DNA from: Opitutaceae bacterium
GTDB taxonomy: Bacteria > Verrucomicrobiota > Verrucomicrobiia > Opitutales > Opitutaceae
Assembly (NCBI GenBank): GCA_016794725.1
Contig: JAEUGZ010000470.1
Location: forward strand, 1 to 34,980
Length of the DNA: 34,980 nt
Direction: 5' to 3'
A program made the translations under genes and the position numbers. Shown piece after piece: positions 1 to 8,600 of the stretch (positions are counted from its first letter, which is position 1; each line of letters opens with the position of its first letter). The notes under the pieces are model-generated. The model was not told the origin of the DNA and made no database searches. It worked only from the letters and a program-made list of their open reading frames with translations.

Positions 1-1047
1 GATCAGGAGCATCCACCCCGTCTGGAGGGGCGGCCGGTCACTGCTCAACCAGTCTCCAAATCCAATCCGAGGATCATCGCCTCGTCGAAGCACCTCCGCG
101 AAGTAGTGGGGAATGGCATTGTCCGCCGGAAGGTTGTGCAGAAACCGTGAGGCCGCCAGGCGCTCGATCGGCAATGCCGGCGAATAGAGCACCAAGGCAC
201 TGAAGTAGAGGACCGCAGCCAGTGCCATCAACAGAACGGGTATCCCGATATCACCCCAGCGTCGATCACTCTCCTCGCGCCTTGCTCCGCGTTCGACCAG
301 GACGAGCACCCAAGCCGCGCCCACGACCGTCCAGGCCACCCCACGTCCCACTGACGGACCTATCAAGTAGAGGCCCCAAACGGCAAATCCGAGGAGTGCA
401 GTCAGGCCAAGCGCCAACGGAACCGCAAGGTGGCGCGGCAGGGGAAGTTTGCTCGTCACCCACAGGTGCGCCGCAGCCGCCACCAGTGCGACCACGACTG
501 CCACGAGCAGTAGGTTTCCCGGGTGACGCACGACGGGGGTCAGCAGCGAAAATCGCGAAACCTCCACCTGCTGCAACGCGAACCAGCCACCCCAGTCGAC
601 CGCACGGTCCTGGGCTACGATCCGAACCTCGTCCCCTTTCCACGCAGCCGGCAGGCGTACTGTCACAGACTCCCACTGTTCTCCCGGATTGTGAGTCACG
701 AAAGGCAGGAACGCCTTCGTGGCCACATGCTCAATCAGCAGTCGGTTCCCGGGCAGGGTGGGATAGCCACGAATTCGGGCGCGTAATTCGTTGGGTGCTG
801 GAAACGTGCCCGTCGCGAGATCCCCCACCGCACGATCATCGCCGCTCCACGAACTCCAGTATTCCGCGCCTGAGACCGTCGGCGTCACCCCGGGAAGGTC
901 GCCCCGCACCTTGAATCCACCTGAGATCACCACTTCCCCCAACGACGCGGGCCGCCACCACCACCGATCGTTCGCCTGGCGCGAAAACAGCACCCACCCC
1001 GCGAGCAGCACGAGAATCAAACGAAGCGGGAGTCGAGCGCGCGCCAT
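1..1047 (-). CDS. Multi-pass membrane protein, probable GT-C glycosyltransferase (partial)
   Basis: The frame is open from an ATG at 1045-1047 through 349 codons to the window edge, so only the N-terminal part is present. Residues about 7-21 are a signal anchor. An extracytoplasmic stretch of roughly 150 residues follows, and then at least four hydrophobic segments (for example LLLVAVVVALVAAAAHLWV and IGIPVLLMALAAVLYFSALV). Near the edge is the sequence GDWLSSDRPPLQTG, preceded by LPADNAIPHYFAEVL. An acidic loop followed by an RPPL/HPPL motif after a membrane helix is typical of GT-C (PMT/ArnT-like) lipid-linked sugar transferases, so that is the inferred role. The substrate cannot be told. 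The ATG is preceded by AGGGG at short spacing, a weak ribosome binding site. An ATG-initiated frame at 836-1081 is out of frame with this coding pattern and was rejected. Membrane topology is clear; enzyme class is inference. Confidence 0.75.
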   Translation of the reverse strand, partial: MARARLPLRLILVLLAGWVLFSRQANDRWWWRPASLGEVVISGGFKVRGDLPGVTPTVSGAEYWSSWSGDDRAVGDLATGTFPAPNELRARIRGYPTLPGNRLLIEHVATKAFLPFVTHNPGEQWESVTVRLPAAWKGDEVRIVAQDRAVDWGGWFALQQVEVSRFSLLTPVVRHPGNLLLVAVVVALVAAAAHLWVTSKLPLPRHLAVPLALGLTALLGFAVWGLYLIGPSVGRGVAWTVVGAAWVLVLVERGARREESDRRWGDIGIPVLLMALAAVLYFSALVLYSPALPIERLAASRFLHNLPADNAIPHYFAEVLRRGDDPRIGFGDWLSSDRPPLQTGWMLLI

Positions 1048-1098
1048 GGCCCCTGGGAACAGAGACGAAAACGGGATGCACAACAATCGCTTTTAGAG

Positions 1099-1128
1099 AA
1101 TATGGCGTTTCACGCTTCGCTGCGGCAA
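1099..1128 (-). promoter_or_regulatory. Candidate sigma-70-type promoter for the 1-1047 gene
   Basis: On the minus strand, TTGCCG (1123-1128) and CATATT (1099-1104) are separated by 18 nt and lie about 50 nt upstream of the ATG at 1047. The -10 matches the consensus at four of six positions. A small hairpin, CAAGCC-AAGT-GGCTTG (1126-1141), overlaps the -35. Support is pattern matching only. Confidence 0.25.
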
Positions 1129-1178
1129 GCCAAGTGGCTTGGGGGTGACGAACGACGCTCCGCAGGCACCAAACTTAA

Positions 1179-1207
1179 GCCGGAAGCATTCAGTTGAACC
1201 ACGAATT
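1179..1207 (+). repeat. Dispersed CCACGAATT-family repeat, truncated copy
   Basis: The block CCGGAAGCATTCAG followed by TTGAACCACGAATT matches 30944-30972 with one difference, and resembles the inverse of 3284-3310. In this copy the sequence stops at the CACGAATT core and does not continue into the 10-nt periodic CACGAAT units seen in the other copies. It lies in the non-coding stretch between two divergent genes. Confidence 0.7.
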
Positions 1208-1249
1208 CTGCAGTCGCGTCAATTTAAGCGCGAACCAAGGTCGGTATCT

Positions 1250-1360
1250 GTTGATAGGTGGGGTCGGCGACCCCGCGGGGATTGGCGTTGCCTGAAGAAA
1301 TCGGATGATGGAGGCGGGTCCAGTCGGCCCCGTCGCGGCCTCACCGAGGCCACCTCCAAC
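1250..1360 (+). repeat. 111-bp palindromic repeat element, copy 1
   Basis: The element is bounded by GTTGATAGGTGG and CCACCTCCAAC, which form imperfect terminal inverted repeats. The same 111-nt length and order recur inverted at 22539-22649. Shared blocks include GGTGGGGTCGGC, GACCCCGCGG, AAGAAATCGG or AGAAATCGG, CCCGTCGCGGCCTCA and CGAGGCC. Internally it can form hairpins, GGGGTC-GGC-GACCCC and GGCCTCACCGAGGCC, so it resembles a small MITE or REP-type structured repeat. No coding potential was found. It sits between the divergent genes at 1047 and 1617. Confidence 0.8.
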
Positions 1361-1471
1361 TGAGACGCAGGAGGTTCCCCCCAAGCCCAATCCTTGAGTG
1401 GACGCCTCGGCACGACTGCGGGATTCGTGCTCTCTCGTCTCAAGGGCCATGGCTAAGGGGAACCAGCCTGC
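1361..1471. repeat. Overlapping inverted repeats beside the 111-bp element
   Basis: Two interleaved inverted repeats abut the 111-bp element. GCAGGAGGTTCCCC (1367-1380) pairs with GGGGAACCAGCCTGC (1457-1471), and TGAGACG (1361-1367) pairs with CGTCTCA (1436-1442). They make a second folded segment of similar size. From 1472 to 1616, up to the next start codon, no further structure, promoter or gene was seen. Confidence 0.5.
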
Positions 1472-1616
1472 CCTTTTGACCTTACCCGCCGTAGAGCCGG
1501 ACCGTTCCACTCATCGTTCTTGCCGCGGCGCAAGGTCCTTCCGATGCTGAATCTCCCCAGCGCGTCAGGGTTCGCGCCGACCGCGATCGCCCTGCTTCAA
1601 CCTCCGTATCACCCCT

Positions 1617-3002
1617 ATGACTCCGCTCGTATCTCGTCGTGACTTCCTGAAGACCACCGCCGCGGCCAGTGCCCTCGCGTTTCCCGCGGTGCTGAAATCC
1701 CAGCCGGCCGGCACGCCTTCCCCGCTCAACCGGCTCAATGTCGCCATCATCGGCGCCGGGGGTCGCGGAGGCGCTGCCCTCGAGGGGACCAAGGACGAGA
1801 ACATTGTGGCCATTTGCGACGTGGATGCAGCGCGCGCCGATGCCGGGCTGAAGAATTTCAAGGAGCGTTTTCCGGCCGAAGCCGCGCGCCACGAGGGCGC
1901 GGCCCGGTTCGACGACTACCGGAAGATGTTCGACCAGCTGGGAAACAAGATCGATGCCGTCACCATCTCCACGCCGGACCACACCCACTTTCCCGCTGCG
2001 CTGGCCGCCATGAAGCTGGGCAAGAATGTGTATGTGGAAAAGCCGCTCGCCCATACGGTCTGGGAGGCCCGTGAGCTGCGACGCATCGCCCGCGAACAGA
2101 AGGTCATCACGCAAATGGGCAACCAGGGTCACGCCGGCGAGGGCTGTCGTCTGCTCAAGGAGTGGGTCGATGCCGGCATTCTCGGCGACGTGCGCGAGGT
2201 GGTCAGCTGGACCAACCGGCCTTTCTATCCCCCTTGGCGCGAGCCAATCGGTTCCTTCAATCCGCCGGACCACTCGAAGTTTCTCCCGGTCGTCCCGAAG
2301 ACGCTGAACTGGGACGCCTGGCTCGGCACCGCCTCCGCACGGGAGTATGATCCCGCCTACCTGCCCTGGAAATGGCGCGGGTGGTGGGACTTCGGCACGG
2401 GCGCGTTCGGCGATGTCGCCTGCCACATCATGGACGGCGCCTACTGGGCCCTCAACCTCGGCGCGCCGACCTCGGTCGAAGCCATGTCCACCGGCGCGAG
2501 CAAGGTCGCCTGCCCGCTCGCCTCGATTGTCACGAATCACTTTCCGGCGCGCGGCTCCATGCCCGCCGTCAAATACACGTGGTCAGACGGCGGCATCCTC
2601 CCGCCCCTGCCGCAGGAACTGGAACTCGGTCGCGATCTGCCCTCCGAGGCGGGCACCCTGCTCTTCGGCAGCAAGGCGACCGTGTTGTGCAGTTTCTACT
2701 ACGATTCCGTGCGCATCATCCCCGAGGTGAAAATGCGCGAGATCGGCCCGTCCCTGCCTCCCAAGACCATCCCGCGGGTCAAGGACGGTCCGTTCGCGGA
2801 GTGGATCCTTGGCTGCAAGGGCGGGCCCAAGCCCGGCTCGAACTTTGACTACTCCGGCCCGTTCACCGAAGCGGTCCTGCTGGCCAATGTCGCAATTCGC
2901 TCACGGCGTCGCATCGAGTGGGACGCCGCCGCGATGAAGGTGACGAACCTCGCCGAGGCGAATCAGTTCATCACCAAGGAATATCGTCCCGGCTGGCTCT
3001 AA
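1617..3002 (+). CDS. Tat-exported Gfo/Idh/MocA family oxidoreductase
   Basis: A 461-residue NAD(P)-dependent sugar or cyclitol dehydrogenase-like protein. A twin-arginine signal, SRRDFLKTTAAASALAFPA, lies at residues 6-24, so it is likely folded with cofactor and exported to the periplasm. The Rossmann dinucleotide loop is GAGGRGG (about 47-53), and the family motif EKPLAHT is at about 141-147. The C-terminal half is the usual alpha/beta oligomerisation domain, ending NQFITKEYRPGWL, a tail common in Tat-exported members from Verrucomicrobiota and Planctomycetes. Length and domain order are complete. The upstream sequence is pyrimidine-rich with no Shine-Dalgarno site; this ATG is chosen because it places the Tat motif correctly. 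It is a single gene followed by a convergent cytochrome gene. The family is certain; the substrate is unknown. Confidence 0.93.
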   Translation: MTPLVSRRDFLKTTAAASALAFPAVLKSQPAGTPSPLNRLNVAIIGAGGRGGAALEGTKDENIVAICDVDAARADAGLKNFKERFPAEAARHEGAARFDDYRKMFDQLGNKIDAVTISTPDHTHFPAALAAMKLGKNVYVEKPLAHTVWEARELRRIAREQKVITQMGNQGHAGEGCRLLKEWVDAGILGDVREVVSWTNRPFYPPWREPIGSFNPPDHSKFLPVVPKTLNWDAWLGTASAREYDPAYLPWKWRGWWDFGTGAFGDVACHIMDGAYWALNLGAPTSVEAMSTGASKVACPLASIVTNHFPARGSMPAVKYTWSDGGILPPLPQELELGRDLPSEAGTLLFGSKATVLCSFYYDSVRIIPEVKMREIGPSLPPKTIPRVKDGPFAEWILGCKGGPKPGSNFDYSGPFTEAVLLANVAIRSRRRIEWDAAAMKVTNLAEANQFITKEYRPGWL

Positions 3003-3024
3003 GCCGGATGCAGCGAGACGGGAG

Positions 3025-3292
3025 ACCACGAATTGACACGAACGAACACGAATCCAGCGGAAGATAGGAGATGTCGAGTACCTGAATTGTATTCACCTAA
3101 ACGTGAATCGATCCGTTCATCAACCACGGATGGACACAGATAAACACGGATTAAGTGCCCATGCAGTTCTTCACCTACCAGGTGAGTGCCCACTTTGGCT
3201 CAACTCGTTTGTATCCGTGTTGATCCGTGTCCATCCGTGGTTGAATCGCGGTTTCTAGGTTCATTCGTGTAGATTCGTGTCAATTCGTGGTT
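3025..3292. repeat. Nested inverted repeats built of 10-nt CACGRAT units
   Basis: Outer arms are 3025-3053 and 3263-3292 (units CACGAATTGA, CACGAATCTA, CACGAAT). Inner arms are 3121-3151 and 3213-3243 (units CACGGATGGA, CACGGATCAA, CACGGAT) and pair with only two mismatches. A core hairpin CACCT-ACC-AGGTG lies at 3172-3184, with AAGTG and CACTT flanking it. The whole could fold as one long stepped hairpin on either strand. It occupies the gap between two convergent genes, so a bidirectional terminator or transcript-end structure is plausible. No gene was found in 3003-3338. Confidence 0.8.
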
Positions 3293-3338
3293 CAACGGGG
3301 TGTTTCCGGCTAAGCCGATACCTCATCACCCAGCGCAC

Positions 3339-5588
3339 TCACTCGCGCCCGCCGCCCAGGATCTGGCGAGCTCCGGCTTGGTTCGGATCCAGGGCGAGCG
3401 CGCGTCGCGCCGCCTCCACGGCACCGTCGCGGTCACCGCGTCGCAGCAGGACCGTGGCCAGGGCAAAGGGATAGTCCGCCGAACGGGGACCTTCCTTTTC
3501 CGCGCGCTTGAGGGAAACGACAGCCTCGTCCAGTCGGTTGGTCTGGGCCTGAAGAAGGCCCAGATTGTACCACGCACGGTGAAAGGTCGGGTCGCGCTCC
3601 AGCGCCAGCCGGAACGAGGTCTCCGCCTCGGGAAGGTGGCCGGCCTCCGCGTAGGCCAGCGCCGCCCGCATCGCGGCTTCGGCGTCGGCCGGCTGAAGCT
3701 GCGCCGCGCGGTAGAATTTGGCCGCCGCCTCGAGGTTGCGTCCAAGGGCGTTGAGCACGAGTCCATGCGTGTCGTGGATCACAGGGGAGTTTGCATCCCA
3801 CTGGCTTGCCCTTCGAATCTCCGTTTCCGCCTCGAGCAGGCGTCCCTGGTTTGCCAGATCCTGACCGAGCCGGACGCGGCCGGACGGCTGGTCGAGCGAG
3901 AGTGCAAGGTAGGCATCCAACTCCGTCCGGGCGGGCGACCCGGCCGCCAGTTCGGGTGACAACGCCCACGCCGCATCGAGCCGCACGAGTCGCACCGGAT
4001 CCTGAAGCAGGGGACGTACCTGTTCGCGCGAAGGCTCGTGGGCCGCCAGCAGGCGCACCGCGGCGGACCGCTCCAGGGGATCGCCGGCCGTCAGCGCCGT
4101 CCGGGCCGCCGCCACGATCGCCGCGCCGGAGTCTCCTCCCAGAAACGGGGTCAGCAGTTGAAGATAGGTCGCCCGCCACGCCGGGATGTCCTCGCCCGCC
4201 AACAGCGCGAGCAGCGACGACGACGCCTCGTTCCGACCCGCCTGGGCCGAAGCCACGGCGCGGGCGCGGCTCCGCTGGCGCGACTCCATCTTCGAACCAT
4301 ACCACGTATCCACCGCAGCAATCGCCCAGTCGACCGGCTTGTCGGTGTGACACGTGCTGCACGCGTTGGGGATGCCCAGTTCCTTGGTGAGAAGGGGGTC
4401 CGGTTTCAGCCAGCCGTGATCATGCCGCGGGGACCGTTGCATGTAGGTGGTGGTCGGCATGTGACAGGAGACGCACTGGTTGCCGGTCGAGCCCTCCGCG
4501 TGTCGCGAATGGGCCACCGGATCGATCGGCACGGCCCGCGCCCCGTTGGGCTGCACCCGTCCCGGTGCGCTGTGACACTGGAGGCAGAGCGCATTGTTCT
4601 GCACCGGCAGGAGGGTTTTCGTGGTGTGCGGGTCATGACAGTCCATGCAGGTCACACCGGCATGGCCCATGCGGCTGAGCAGCACGGAGGTCCAGTTGAA
4701 GTCCTCGTCGCGCTGCTGGCCGTCCGGGTAGAAGATCCCGGGTTCCGAGGGCAGCGTCACCCGGTAATGATCGTGGTACCGATCGCCCGGCTGGAAATCG
4801 AGGGTCAGCTGTTCATTGCGTGCGTGGCAGGGCGCGCAGGTCTGCATCATGCGCTGGCGGTCGCCGCGGAAGGGCGGGGCCGACGCCCACGGGGCGGCCG
4901 GCGCGCCCTTCGCACCGTGGCCCGGGGCGGTGGGACCATGGCACTGGATGCAGCCGACGCCGTGCTCGACCCAGGTCGAATGAAACGAGTCGGTCGTCGC
5001 GTCGTAGTTTTTTTGATACCCGGTCATGTGGCAGTGGGCGCACATCGAGTTCCAGTTCATGCCGCGGCCCGTCCAGTGGCCCCATTCGCCCGCCCGGCGG
5101 CCCTCGCTGCCAAACACATTGAACCAGTCCTTCTTCACCGGATCGTAGGCGAGTTCGTGCGGCTGCCAGCGTCCGCCCGGTTTGGGCACCAGCGGCTGCC
5201 AGAGCGGGGCATGCCCGAGGATCAAGTCGGCTGCGGCCATCTCCTCCCCGGGGGCCGACGGGGGAGCCGAGGCCCAGGCGGGAGTGGCCTCGGGCACCGC
5301 CGAGCGCGGCCGGTTGGCGAGGGCGTGATCGGTGCCAGACCAGCCGTTGAATTGCGGGAGGTGACACTCACGACAGGTGCCGGAGGTCTGCCCGATCGCC
5401 GACGCCACCGTCCGCACGGAACCGGCAACGGCGGCCGGCGGGTTTGCTTTCGACGCCGCGTCAGCCGATCCACTCGGCCGGCAGGCGCCGGCCAGCAACA
5501 GCAGTCCGAGTCCCACCCAGGTTCCGACGATGAGACCGGCGCGGCGCAGCAGCCGACGGGGATCGCGAGGGGGCCAGGGAGCACACAT
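3339..5588 (-). CDS. Octaheme cytochrome c with C-terminal TPR domain
   Basis: 749 residues. Residues 12-36 form a signal sequence ending LLLLAGAC, possibly a lipoprotein site at Cys36 though the -1/-3 residues are atypical. Eight CXXCH haem-binding motifs follow: CRECH 72, CAHCH 183, CIQCH 213, CAPCH 251, CMDCH 314, CLQCH 335, CVSCH 372 and CSTCH 410. Residues about 415-560 look like alpha-helical HEAT-type repeats, and about 560-745 contain TPR units such as AWYNLGLLQAQTNRLDEAV. Export and covalent haem attachment therefore place it in the periplasm or on a membrane surface, as an electron carrier or haem-based reductase with a protein-binding tail. The spacing resembles the cytochrome c554/multihaem nitrite-reductase-related superfamily, but no catalytic haem can be assigned. 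No electron-transfer partner is encoded next to it. Start at 5588 is the only one giving a full signal peptide. Confidence 0.9.
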   Translation of the reverse strand: MCAPWPPRDPRRLLRRAGLIVGTWVGLGLLLLAGACRPSGSADAASKANPPAAVAGSVRTVASAIGQTSGTCRECHLPQFNGWSGTDHALANRPRSAVPEATPAWASAPPSAPGEEMAAADLILGHAPLWQPLVPKPGGRWQPHELAYDPVKKDWFNVFGSEGRRAGEWGHWTGRGMNWNSMCAHCHMTGYQKNYDATTDSFHSTWVEHGVGCIQCHGPTAPGHGAKGAPAAPWASAPPFRGDRQRMMQTCAPCHARNEQLTLDFQPGDRYHDHYRVTLPSEPGIFYPDGQQRDEDFNWTSVLLSRMGHAGVTCMDCHDPHTTKTLLPVQNNALCLQCHSAPGRVQPNGARAVPIDPVAHSRHAEGSTGNQCVSCHMPTTTYMQRSPRHDHGWLKPDPLLTKELGIPNACSTCHTDKPVDWAIAAVDTWYGSKMESRQRSRARAVASAQAGRNEASSSLLALLAGEDIPAWRATYLQLLTPFLGGDSGAAIVAAARTALTAGDPLERSAAVRLLAAHEPSREQVRPLLQDPVRLVRLDAAWALSPELAAGSPARTELDAYLALSLDQPSGRVRLGQDLANQGRLLEAETEIRRASQWDANSPVIHDTHGLVLNALGRNLEAAAKFYRAAQLQPADAEAAMRAALAYAEAGHLPEAETSFRLALERDPTFHRAWYNLGLLQAQTNRLDEAVVSLKRAEKEGPRSADYPFALATVLLRRGDRDGAVEAARRALALDPNQAGARQILGGGRE

Positions 5589-5655
5589 CGCCTGAAAATC
5601 CCTGTTCCCGGCGCCAGCGCAAGCGCGGGATGCTGCCCGTCCCGGGTTCGTAACC

Positions 5656-8600
5656 CTACTCCAGGATCCGCCGCAGGCTCTCCAGGTCCATCACACTGGC
5701 GAGGGATTCTTCCTGCACGACCGACGAAGCCAGGTCGGCCTTCTCGCGCTGCAGCAGCCGGATCTTCGCTTCGATGGTGTTCTCGGCCAGCAAACGGTAG
5801 GCGACCACCGGCTGGGTTTGTCCAATGCGGTGGGTCCGGTCGATCGCCTGGGCCTCCACGGCCGGATTCCACCACGGATCATAGAGGAAGACGTAGCTCG
5901 CGGCCGTGAGATTGAGGCCGAAGCCGGCCGCCCGCAGGGAGAGCAGGAACACGGTCTGGGAACGATCCGACTGAAATTGGGCCACGAGCTCCTGGCGGTT
6001 CTCCGTCGCCCCCGTCAGCATGAGGTGCCGGATGCCGGCCCCGACCAAACGATCGCGGATCAGCTCGAGCATGCCCACGAACTGGCTGAAGACGAGGACC
6101 TGGTGTCCCTCCTCGGCCAGTTCCTCCAGACGCTCGACCAGTCCGTCGAGTTTCGCGCTCGGAAGCGCAGCGTGCGACGGATCGATCAGGCCCGGGTGAC
6201 AGCAGATCTGCCGGAGACGAAGGAGGCTGGCGAGGACGTTGAACCGCACCGCGTCCAGCGCCCGGTCCGTGTCCACGCCGAGCAGGTGGGCCCGGGCGCG
6301 CTTGAGTTCGGCGTCGTAGAGCAGGCGCTGCTCGCCCTCGAGCGTGACGACGATTTCGTCCTCGGTGCGCGACGGCAGGTCGGTCGCCACCTGGGCCTTG
6401 GTCCGGCGCAGAATGAAATGCCGCACCCGACGGTGCAGCTGGGCGCTCGCCGCCGCGTTCTCCTCCCCGTAGCTGCGCCGGAACTGCGACTGCGTGCCGA
6501 GCAGTCCGGGTTGGGCAAACGCGAACAAGCTCCACAAATCGAGCAAGCGGTTCTCGATCGGGGTGCCGGTCAGCGCCAGGCGGTGCCGGGACCTCAACGT
6601 GCGTGCGATCACGGCAGTCTGGCTGGCAGGATTCTTGATGAACTGCGCCTCGTCGAGCACCACCGCATCCCAGGTCTGCCCCTGGAACCAGGCGCCCTGC
6701 AACCGGAGCTGCACGTAGTTGGCCACGACAATGCCCGGACCCGCCGCGGTCAAGTCGCCGGGACCGGCAAACGGAGAAAAGACAGCGGTGGCGAGCGCCG
6801 GTGCAAACCGCGCGGTCTCGCTCACCCAGCCGTGCATGACGCTCTTGGGGCACACGACGAGCGCCCGCCACGGACGGCGCGCCCCTGTCGGACCCGGCGA
6901 GCTTGTATCCGATTCGTCACGTTTGTCCAGGGCGAGGTGAAGCATCCACGCCAGCGTCTGCACGGTCTTGCCGAGACCCATGTCATCGGCCAGCACGCCT
7001 CCGAACCCCTGCTCCGACAGATGAACGAGAAAGCGGAATCCCTCCTCCTGATACGGACGCAGCGTGGCCTGCAGACCCGCCGGCAGCTGCGGCGGTGGCA
7101 GCGCTGCCATGCGACGGGCGCGCTCCCGCAGCTCATCGGCCAGCGCCCGGTCGCGGGACGCCAGTTCCTCGGCTTCCGACAGCAACTGCACGGCGTGGAG
7201 GCGATGGCTGACCGTCCGTCCCTCGGCGAGGGTCTCGGCCGAGCCGAGGCCGAGCCGCTCCAGCGCGTCACCCGCCGCCCCGAGGCCCTGGATTTCCACC
7301 CGGCGCCAGCCCCCTTCACGCAGGCGCACCCATTTTCCGTGCGAGCGCAACAACAGCGCCACTTCGGCGGGGGTGAGCGTGGCGTTGTCGATGTGCAGTC
7401 CGACCTGCAGGTCAAACCAGTCGCGCCCGCCCCCGGCCGCGGGTTGCAGGGACCAGTCCATCCGGGCCTGCACGACGGGACCAAACAACCCGGAAAGCTC
7501 CCCCAGCGCCTCGATTTCACAGCCGGGCGGAAGCGTGTCCCGCCACTGCAGGAACTCCTCAGGAAACACGCGCGGAAGCGGCCGGGCCCAGGCGTTGTGG
7601 CCATGGTCCCAGCCGAGTTTGAAGTCCGCGAAAAACGCCCCGACCGCATTGGCCGCCCGGTGGTCGAACTCCCAAATGGGATCGCCACTGTGACGAAGCG
7701 GGGGTTCGCGCTGCTCGCTCCAAGTCCAGCCGCGACCGGTCCAGATGCGCTCGCACGGAGGATCCTCACTCCGGGCGAGGAGGTGGACAAAGAGCAGGGC
7801 GGGCAGGGCGAGCGCATCCGTCACGGGTGACGTCCACACGCGCAGCACGGGGCGCAGCGGCACGGTCTTGACGGCCACCGCCTGGGACTCGGACACCTTC
7901 ACGCCGTGACGCAGCAGGCGCTCGCGCATCGCGGGATCGCTGGCCGCCAGCCGACTGACATGGGTCGCGGGCAACGGGCCGGGTCCGCGATAGATCTTGC
8001 CCGCATTGAAATAGAAAACCTCCGGCGGATTGGTCAGCCGTTTCGCGGTCGGCGCGGGGCGCCCGTGCGGGTCGACCAGCCGGAGATCGAGCCGTTCCGC
8101 CACGTCGTGGCTGGCCACGCCCTCGTAGACCAGAGGCTCGGCTTCGATGTGCCAGGGCGATCCATCGGGCAGGACCACCGCCGCGCGCGCCTCTTCGACG
8201 GACAGCACCGCGGCGACGAGCCACTCGGGCACGGGACGGCGCGTTTGCAGCACGCCCAGCCCGGTGCGGCGCTGTGTCTTCAGTCCCGCGGCCAGCGCCA
8301 GCATCAACGCCCCTTCCGGCGCGGACAGGTGCCGCACCGCTTTGGGGAGCAGCCCCGGAATCGCGACCAGCACCGCAATCGGGGCTGGATGCCAGGGGTC
8401 GTCGTGGGACGGACGAACTTCGAGGAAGAACGCCCCTTCCTCGGAAATCGCCAGGCGCACATCCTTGACCGCGGCCCATTTCATCGTGGGGCGGCGCTCG
8501 ACCCGCTGGTGGGGCGGCCAGGCCTCCCACCGATCCAGTTCGCGCTGCAGTCGCCGGCGTTTCACGGCGGCGGCCGTGGCTTCGGGATCTGCCATCAGCG

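Noticed and set aside
266..676. Alternative minus-strand frames in 1-1047
   Set aside because: They lie in other frames from the continuous 349-codon membrane-protein frame, which alone gives hydrophobic helices and a GT-C-like motif.
1482..2540. Minus-strand open frame overlapping the Gfo/Idh/MocA gene
   Set aside because: Antisense shadow; the sense gene has a Tat signal and complete motifs.
5818..7830. Long plus-strand open frame opposite the SNF2 helicase
   Set aside because: Low-complexity Arg/Gly/Gln translation with no family motif; shadow of the real gene.
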